From positions 361,218-425,217 of the forward strand of contig JASBTF010000002.1 in assembly GCA_030148545.1 (NCBI GenBank): a DNA stretch of 64,000 bases, given 5' to 3'. Below are positions 57,697 to 64,000 of the stretch, in pieces; the first letter of the stretch is position 1, and each line of letters starts with the position of its first letter. The position numbers were made by a program, and so were the translations under genes. A model generated the notes under the pieces. The model saw only the letters and a program-made list of their open reading frames with translations. It was not told the origin of the DNA and made no database searches. The stretch comes from Pseudomonadota bacterium (lineage in GTDB: Bacteria; Pseudomonadota; Alphaproteobacteria; UBA2136; JASBTF01).

Positions 57697-57944
57697 TCGC
57701 CAACAGCTTTTCCGCATTCGCCGCACAGCCCGTTCACCACACGTGGGCGTTCAGCTACATATAACCCGCAATAAGGGCATTGAATCGTTTCCAGCAAGTC
57801 TTTATCCGCAGCGCGAGATTTCTTTTGTTTACGGTCTGCGGCACGGAAAGGGGCCAACAATAAACTAGCAATGCCAATAAAAATAAGCGCAATAATGAGT
57901 AAGCCAAACAGAAAAATGCCAAAAATAATACCTAAAAACGCCAT
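57693..57944 (-). CDS. Small membrane protein with a C-terminal zinc ribbon
   Basis: 83 residues: a long hydrophobic N-terminal helix (LGIIFGIFLFGLLIIALIF), a basic linker (RAADRKQKKSRAADKD), and a zinc ribbon with cysteines in CPYCGLYV and GLCGECGKA. Function unknown; the pattern is common in small proteobacterial proteins. It is immediately downstream of the TlpA-like gene (one base apart), so cotranscribed. The stop overlaps that of flhB. Confidence 0.75.
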   Translation of the reverse strand: MAFLGIIFGIFLFGLLIIALIFIGIASLLLAPFRAADRKQKKSRAADKDLLETIQCPYCGLYVAERPRVVNGLCGECGKAVGD

Positions 57945-57945
57945 C

Positions 57946-58446
57946 TTATTCAGTCCACTGCTTAAGGCGTTTAATCATATCCGGGTGGTCCCAATCACGC
58001 ACACCGGCAATACTTTGGCGTACAGTGCCAGTAGCATCCACCACAAGTGTTAGCGGTAGCTGGCGCGCTTGCCAAGCGTCACGACTACTGCGTCCCATTG
58101 GGTCATGCCATACATTCAAATCCAGCCAGTCATAGCGCCCTAAAAACTCAGTTACTGTTGCAGCTTCACGGTCGGTGGCAATGGTGATTACATCAAACTC
58201 ACCTTGCTGCTGCAGTGCTAGCAGGTCTGGTAACTCTTTAATGCATGGTGGGCACCATGTTGCCCAAATATTAATAACGGTTGGTTTGCTTTGCAGTGGC
58301 AGCGTAACTGGGCGCGCAAAAGCAAGTTCCTGCACCGTAATTTTGGGTAAAGCTTTATCAACTAAAGCGCTGGAAGCACTTTGTGGCTGTTCATCACAAC
58401 CAGTTAGCACCAATAAGCTCAATAAAACTGTAAACAGGTTTTTCAT
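57946..58446 (-). CDS. TlpA/ResA-like thioredoxin lipoprotein
   Basis: Membrane-anchored periplasmic thiol-disulfide protein. Signal peptide ending LVLTGC (lipid Cys near 17); a thioredoxin fold with the active site WCPPC (C65, C68) in INIWATWCPPCIKELPDL, and the cis-proline in RQLPLTLVVDATG. 166 residues. Such proteins reduce apocytochrome c or other envelope thiols. It sits first in a two-gene unit with the zinc-ribbon protein. Confidence 0.9.
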   Translation of the reverse strand: MKNLFTVLLSLLVLTGCDEQPQSASSALVDKALPKITVQELAFARPVTLPLQSKPTVINIWATWCPPCIKELPDLLALQQQGEFDVITIATDREAATVTEFLGRYDWLDLNVWHDPMGRSSRDAWQARQLPLTLVVDATGTVRQSIAGVRDWDHPDMIKRLKQWTE

Positions 58447-58496
58447 GCCGTCATTGTGCGCGTTATCAGGTGAGTGTCAAGAAAATGCGGTGGGTG

Positions 58497-59084
58497 TTAG
58501 GCTGCCATGCGGTTAGCCAAAATGGCTGTAGCATAAGCGTTCCAGCGCTGGGTGTTTTCCAGCTGAGGCAGGCTAAAAGCTTGTACCATTGCACCACTTA
58601 CAACCATACCGTAAAACAGCTCAGCCGCAGCATCAGGGTCGGTGCCCGCTTGTAGGTCGCCCTGTGCTTCTCCAAATTTGAGAATTTGAGCAACTTGAGA
58701 ACGGATTTTAGCGTTCAATAGCTTAATACGCTCTGCCATACCGGGTGCCTCGGTGCTAGCGTGGCCCAACAGTAGGCGCGCCAAACCTGGGTGACCTTCT
58801 AAAAATAAATTAAACGCGTGGTAAACAACTTCCAAGCGTTGTGCGGTGTCGCGACCTTCTTTTTGAGCAGCGTTAAGCGGCGTGAGCAAGTTAGCTTCCA
58901 TGTAACTTACCAATGCCTCAAAAATCTCTTCCTTACTGCGATAGTGGCGATAAATGGCGCCTTCGGTAACGTGAATTGCGCGAGAAATAGCATTTACCGT
59001 AATACGTTGCTCTGGGTTTTCCAGTAGGTTGGCAACAGCTTTCAAAATTTTTAGCTGGCCGGGGCGCAGGTCTGGTGTGCTCAT
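58497..59084 (-). CDS. TetR-family protein resembling nucleoid-occlusion factor SlmA
   Basis: 195 residues. The TetR DNA-binding domain (ILKAVANLLENPEQRITVNA; VTEGAIYRHYRSKEEIFEAL) is followed by a ligand/dimer domain in which EANLLTPLNA, DTAQRLEVVYH, HPGLARLLLGHA and ERIKLLNAKIRSQVAQIL follow the order of SlmA. SlmA-like proteins block FtsZ over the nucleoid in gammaproteobacteria; in this organism that role is unproven. The start overlaps the HAD stop by four bases (ATGA). Confidence 0.75.
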   Translation of the reverse strand: MSTPDLRPGQLKILKAVANLLENPEQRITVNAISRAIHVTEGAIYRHYRSKEEIFEALVSYMEANLLTPLNAAQKEGRDTAQRLEVVYHAFNLFLEGHPGLARLLLGHASTEAPGMAERIKLLNAKIRSQVAQILKFGEAQGDLQAGTDPDAAAELFYGMVVSGAMVQAFSLPQLENTQRWNAYATAILANRMAA

Positions 59085-59731
59085 GCTACATCCTCCAAAA
59101 ATTCCAGCAAAGTTGGGTATTGGTGCTCAATAAATTCAGCTTCGTGAATATCCGTACGGTGCACCAACACAGTTTTCATGCCCATCGTAAACGCGGGCTG
59201 TAAATTCTCTGGGCTGTCTTCAACAAACACAGCTTTAGTCGGTTCAAAATTAAACTCTTGCACCAGATCAGTGTAAACCTTGCTTTCCGGTTTGTTAATA
59301 TAATCCCGACTTACATTGTCGCTAATACCATCAAATAAGTGGTCGAGGTGTAGCTGTTGGAGCACGCGCTCAGCATGTTGTGCCAAATGGTTGGTAAAAA
59401 TGTATTTCTTACCGGGCAGTTTTTCAATCAGCTCAGCTGTGCGGTCACACTTTGGCAAACGTGAGTAATCCACGCTAATCGCTTCTTGAACCCACTCATT
59501 AATATCAAAAGGGTAGCCTAGCTGAACATAGCGCGCCATGGGGTCAAAGTGCGTTTTAGAGAGCTCTTCCAAACGTTTACGTACTACTTTAGGCTCAGTA
59601 TCACCCTTGCGCGCTAGATAGTTTACGTAGAGCTCAATTTGCTCATGCTCAAACGAGTGCTCGGGGTTATACAGCGTATTATCAAGGTCAAATACCCAGG
59701 TGTTGATTTGGCTAAAGTCAGGGTGGGCCAC
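59081..59731 (-). CDS. HAD-superfamily hydrolase, pyrimidine 5'-nucleotidase type
   Basis: 216 residues when started at the GTG at 59731, where the yidC stop and this start share TAGTG and GGAAGG lies upstream. The frame also opens 10 codons earlier at an ATG inside yidC, which is less likely. HAD motif I is FDLDNTLYNP, motif II YIFTNHLAQHAERVL, motif III KPESKVY and motif IV VFVEDSPENLQPA. This matches the SDT1/phosphoglycolate-like group that often follows the argB region in alphaproteobacteria. Coupled at both ends. Confidence 0.88.
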   Translation of the reverse strand: MAHPDFSQINTWVFDLDNTLYNPEHSFEHEQIELYVNYLARKGDTEPKVVRKRLEELSKTHFDPMARYVQLGYPFDINEWVQEAISVDYSRLPKCDRTAELIEKLPGKKYIFTNHLAQHAERVLQQLHLDHLFDGISDNVSRDYINKPESKVYTDLVQEFNFEPTKAVFVEDSPENLQPAFTMGMKTVLVHRTDIHEAEFIEHQYPTLLEFLEDVA

Positions 59732-61392
59732 TAGGCAACCACCTTCCGCTGAATCCACCATTGTTGTGCCACACTAAACACATTGTTGGTGAGCCAGTAC
59801 AACACCAAGCCACTCGGGAAGAACAGGAACATCGCAGTGAAGATAATAGGCATCAGCTGCATCACCTGGCGCTGTGTTGGGTCTGGTGGCGGTGGGTTAA
59901 GGCGCATTTGAATCATCATGCTTAGGCCCATCAAAATAGGGAGCACAAAGTACGGGTCACGCGCGCTTAGGTCATGTACCCACAGGCCAAGTTCTGCATG
60001 GCGCAAGTCAAACGATACTAACATTACCTTATACATCGCGAAGAAGATTGGCATTTGGATCAACATAGGCCAGCAACCGCTTGCAGGGTTTACTTTTTCT
60101 TTTTTGTAAAGTTCCAGCATAGCCATGGCAAAGGCTTCTTTATTTTCACCATGTTGCTCTTTCAGTTTCTCCATTTTGGGCTGAATCGCTTTCAGCTTAC
60201 CCATGGATTTATAACTCTTACTCGCCAACGGCCAAGTAATTAGCTTAATCAGCAGCGTAATGGCAATAATAGCCACGCCCCAGTTTCCTGTAGCTGCAGC
60301 CAACCAGCGCATTACATCAAACATTGGTTTGGCAATGGCGTGCAAAATACCAAAGCTATTTACTTTGTTTAGGTCGTGGTTTGCAGCGTTTAGTGCATCT
60401 ACATCTTTTGGTCCAGCAAATAGCTGTGTGGTGTAGGTTAGCGTTTGGTTGGGCTGTAAAATTTGTAGCGGGCCTTGGGTTACAGCACTATACACATCAT
60501 CGTTACCTACGCGGTTATAACGTAGAGATGCTTGCGTTACGCGGCTATCAGGAATAATAGCAGCCAAGAAGTAATGCGAGCTCATGCCCCACCAGCTTGG
60601 GCGGCCATCAAAAGTGAGGGTGCCTTTTTTCTGTAGCTTTTTATAGCTGCGCTTGTGCATTTCATCAGCAGCAAAACCTTGTGGACCATAGTAGTGGTAA
60701 AACGTTGGTTGCTCACCTTTAATGTGGCCATCAGTTTTGTGAATTTGGCTGTAGTGTGCCAGCTGTTGTGCATTGGTGCTGGCGTTTTGCACACGGTCGG
60801 TAATGGTGATCACATAGCCATTATTATCTAGCTGAAATTCACGTTCAAACACCAAGCCATTGTCATTACGCCATTGCAGTACTAATGGCTGCGCTGGCGT
60901 TAGCTCGCTACCGCGTGCAACTTGCCATGGAGTATTACCATCGGGTACTTGGCCACCGGGGCTTAACCAACCGGCATCAAAATAATGGCTTTGCGAGCCA
61001 CTTGGCGCAAATAGCGCTACGGGTTCATCACCGCTCAGCTCTTTTTTACAGCACAACAGGTCTAGCTCATCAATACGGCCGCCAACGAGTGCAATGCGGC
61101 CAGCCAATAGCTCGCTTTGTAGTGCAATTTCACCGCTTTCCTGTACAGCGTTATCCAGCAGCGGTGCTACGCTTGTGGCATTGGTAGGCAATGCTTGTGG
61201 GCGTAAATCATTGAGCGATGCTGGCGCGGCAGCTGTTTCAACAACAGCTGTTTGCTCTGCTTGTTGTGGCTGTTTTGGGTTTTGCCACCACATGTATGCT
61301 TCAAAGGCAATGAGTACTAGTGCTGCTAACAGCACAGCCATCAGCAGGTTGCGGTTATCGTTATTATCGCCATTCGGGGTAAAATTTTGCAT
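59731..61392 (-). CDS. yidC: Membrane protein insertase YidC
   Basis: Inserts and folds inner-membrane proteins alone or with SecYEG. 553 residues: N-terminal anchor (LLMAVLLAALVLIAFEAYMWW), a large periplasmic beta domain (residues 60-330), then the conserved five-helix core: NWGVAIIAITLLIKLITWPL, SKSYKSMGKLKAIQPKMEKL, ASGCWPMLIQMPIFFAMYKV, and FFPSGLVLYWLTNN. Leads the yidC-HAD-SlmA-like operon. Confidence 0.97.
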   Translation of the reverse strand: MQNFTPNGDNNDNRNLLMAVLLAALVLIAFEAYMWWQNPKQPQQAEQTAVVETAAAPASLNDLRPQALPTNATSVAPLLDNAVQESGEIALQSELLAGRIALVGGRIDELDLLCCKKELSGDEPVALFAPSGSQSHYFDAGWLSPGGQVPDGNTPWQVARGSELTPAQPLVLQWRNDNGLVFEREFQLDNNGYVITITDRVQNASTNAQQLAHYSQIHKTDGHIKGEQPTFYHYYGPQGFAADEMHKRSYKKLQKKGTLTFDGRPSWWGMSSHYFLAAIIPDSRVTQASLRYNRVGNDDVYSAVTQGPLQILQPNQTLTYTTQLFAGPKDVDALNAANHDLNKVNSFGILHAIAKPMFDVMRWLAAATGNWGVAIIAITLLIKLITWPLASKSYKSMGKLKAIQPKMEKLKEQHGENKEAFAMAMLELYKKEKVNPASGCWPMLIQMPIFFAMYKVMLVSFDLRHAELGLWVHDLSARDPYFVLPILMGLSMMIQMRLNPPPPDPTQRQVMQLMPIIFTAMFLFFPSGLVLYWLTNNVFSVAQQWWIQRKVVA

Positions 61393-61434
61393 GTGCGCAG
61401 TGTCGCCATTTTCGGCGAAATGTCAAACCTTAGT

Positions 61435-63519
<2,085 letters not shown>

Positions 63520-63581
63520 TCACCGTTGTCAGCATCATCAGAGTTCGCTATGTTACCAAGCACAATAAAAAAGGCAAAAAC

Positions 63582-63938
63582 GTGCTGGTTGAATACCTAC
63601 CCATTCTCATTTTCCTCGGTATTGCAGTGGTAGTGGCCGCTATTGCTATGGCAATTCCGTTTGTTGCCAACCCCATCCGTCATGATGATGAAAAAATGTC
63701 CCCGTTCGAATGTGGGTTCGAAGCGTTTGACGACGCTCGTAAACCGTTCGATGTACGTTTTTACTTGGTGGCTATTCTATTTATTATTTTCGACCTAGAG
63801 GTGGCGTTTCTATTTCCATGGGTCATGGCGCTCGATGCTATTGGCTGGCTCGGCTTTAGCGTGATGATGATCTTCCTCGCCATCCTCACCATTGGCTTTA
63901 TTTACGAGTGGAAGAAAGGAGCCCTCGAATGGGAGTAA
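63582..63938 (+). CDS. nuoA: NADH-quinone oxidoreductase subunit A
   Basis: Membrane subunit of complex I. 118 residues, three helices; [36 protein letters not shown] and [20 protein letters not shown] are the family signature, with the conserved acidic residues of helix 2. The start is a GTG at 63582. It is the first gene of the nuo operon; nuoB starts inside its end. Confidence 0.96.
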   Translation: MLVEYLPILIFLGIAVVVAAIAMAIPFVANPIRHDDEKMSPFECGFEAFDDARKPFDVRFYLVAILFIIFDLEVAFLFPWVMALDAIGWLGFSVMMIFLAILTIGFIYEWKKGALEWE

Positions 63939-64000
63939 ATCAATTTACGTCTGACCCTAAAGCATTGGTGCAAGAGGGAATGGAGCATATGGGCGACGAG
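63929..64000 (+). CDS. nuoB: NADH-quinone oxidoreductase subunit B (partial, 5' end only)
   Basis: ATG at 63929 overlaps the nuoA stop by ten bases; AAGGAG lies just upstream. The visible 24 codons, starting [17 protein letters not shown], fit an alphaproteobacterial NuoB N-terminus. The cluster-binding cysteines lie beyond the right edge. The call rests mainly on position after nuoA. Confidence 0.75.
   Translation, partial: MGVNQFTSDPKALVQEGMEHMGDE

Overview
The window reads as ordinary chromosome of a flagellated, LPS-bearing Gram-negative bacterium, most probably an alphaproteobacterium. The evidence is family content and gene order: lspA followed by a DUF3035 lipoprotein and an M16 protease, the flagellar regulator FliX, a recG/sdhE/mfd neighbourhood, a DUF374 acyltransferase next to waaA and lpxK, and a DUF1636 protein. 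No phage, insertion sequence, transposase or CRISPR array was seen. Rho-independent hairpins are abundant and delimit many units. I cannot name the genus; a deep-branching or predatory lineage is only a guess.

Layout. 1-5.0 kb: the 5' part of tolQ (off the left edge), small lipoprotein and metal-related genes, an E. coli-type NADP isocitrate dehydrogenase, and an unannotated 49-residue Gly-rich peptide gene with its own ribosome site and terminator. 5.1-10.3 kb: pheS-pheT, a glycosyltransferase, and a DsbB with a histone-H1-like tail. 10.4-20.8 kb (minus): proline iminopeptidase, a lipoprotein, an Hsp33 that has lost three of its four zinc cysteines, and a two-partner secretion pair (2077-residue adhesin plus its outer-membrane transporter, coupled by TAATG). 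20.9-24.2 kb: small genes, tRNA-Leu(CAA), and a RibF reduced to its FAD-synthetase half with a perfect 16-bp hairpin in its coding sequence. 24.3-32.1 kb: ileS-lspA-DUF3035-M16 protease and three tandem paralogous membrane proteins. 32.1-37.6 kb: methyltransferase, non-catalytic M16 partner, xseA, M23 peptidase, isochorismatase-fold protein. 37.6-40.7 kb: a structured intergenic element, then lpxK, waaA and a DUF374 acyltransferase (minus), which together serve lipid A-Kdo assembly.

40.7-43.7 kb is the most unusual stretch. A CI-like HTH fused to a SAM methyltransferase sits among three genes that share a palindromic operator (TCKCA-N4-TGMGA). It is followed by a MAPEG protein, a 24-codon ORF behind a perfect extended Shine-Dalgarno sequence, and a helically phased row of DnaA-box-like 9-mers at the start of a DCC-family thiol oxidoreductase gene. 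43.7-52.5 kb: a periplasmic Cache-type sensor plus chemoreceptor pair, recG, sdhE, mfd and smpB.

52.5-57.7 kb is flagellar (fliR, fliX, flhB) but is interrupted by a 700-residue secreted Cys-rich protein with thrombospondin-type-1-like modules and about six copies of a four-cysteine repeat, a hairpin-rich intergenic element, and dps. 57.7-63.5 kb (minus): zinc-ribbon membrane protein, TlpA-like thioredoxin lipoprotein, SlmA-like TetR protein, HAD phosphatase, yidC and ligA. The right end enters the nuo (complex I) operon with nuoA and the start of nuoB.

All assignments rest on reading the sequence and recalled family motifs; no database search was possible.
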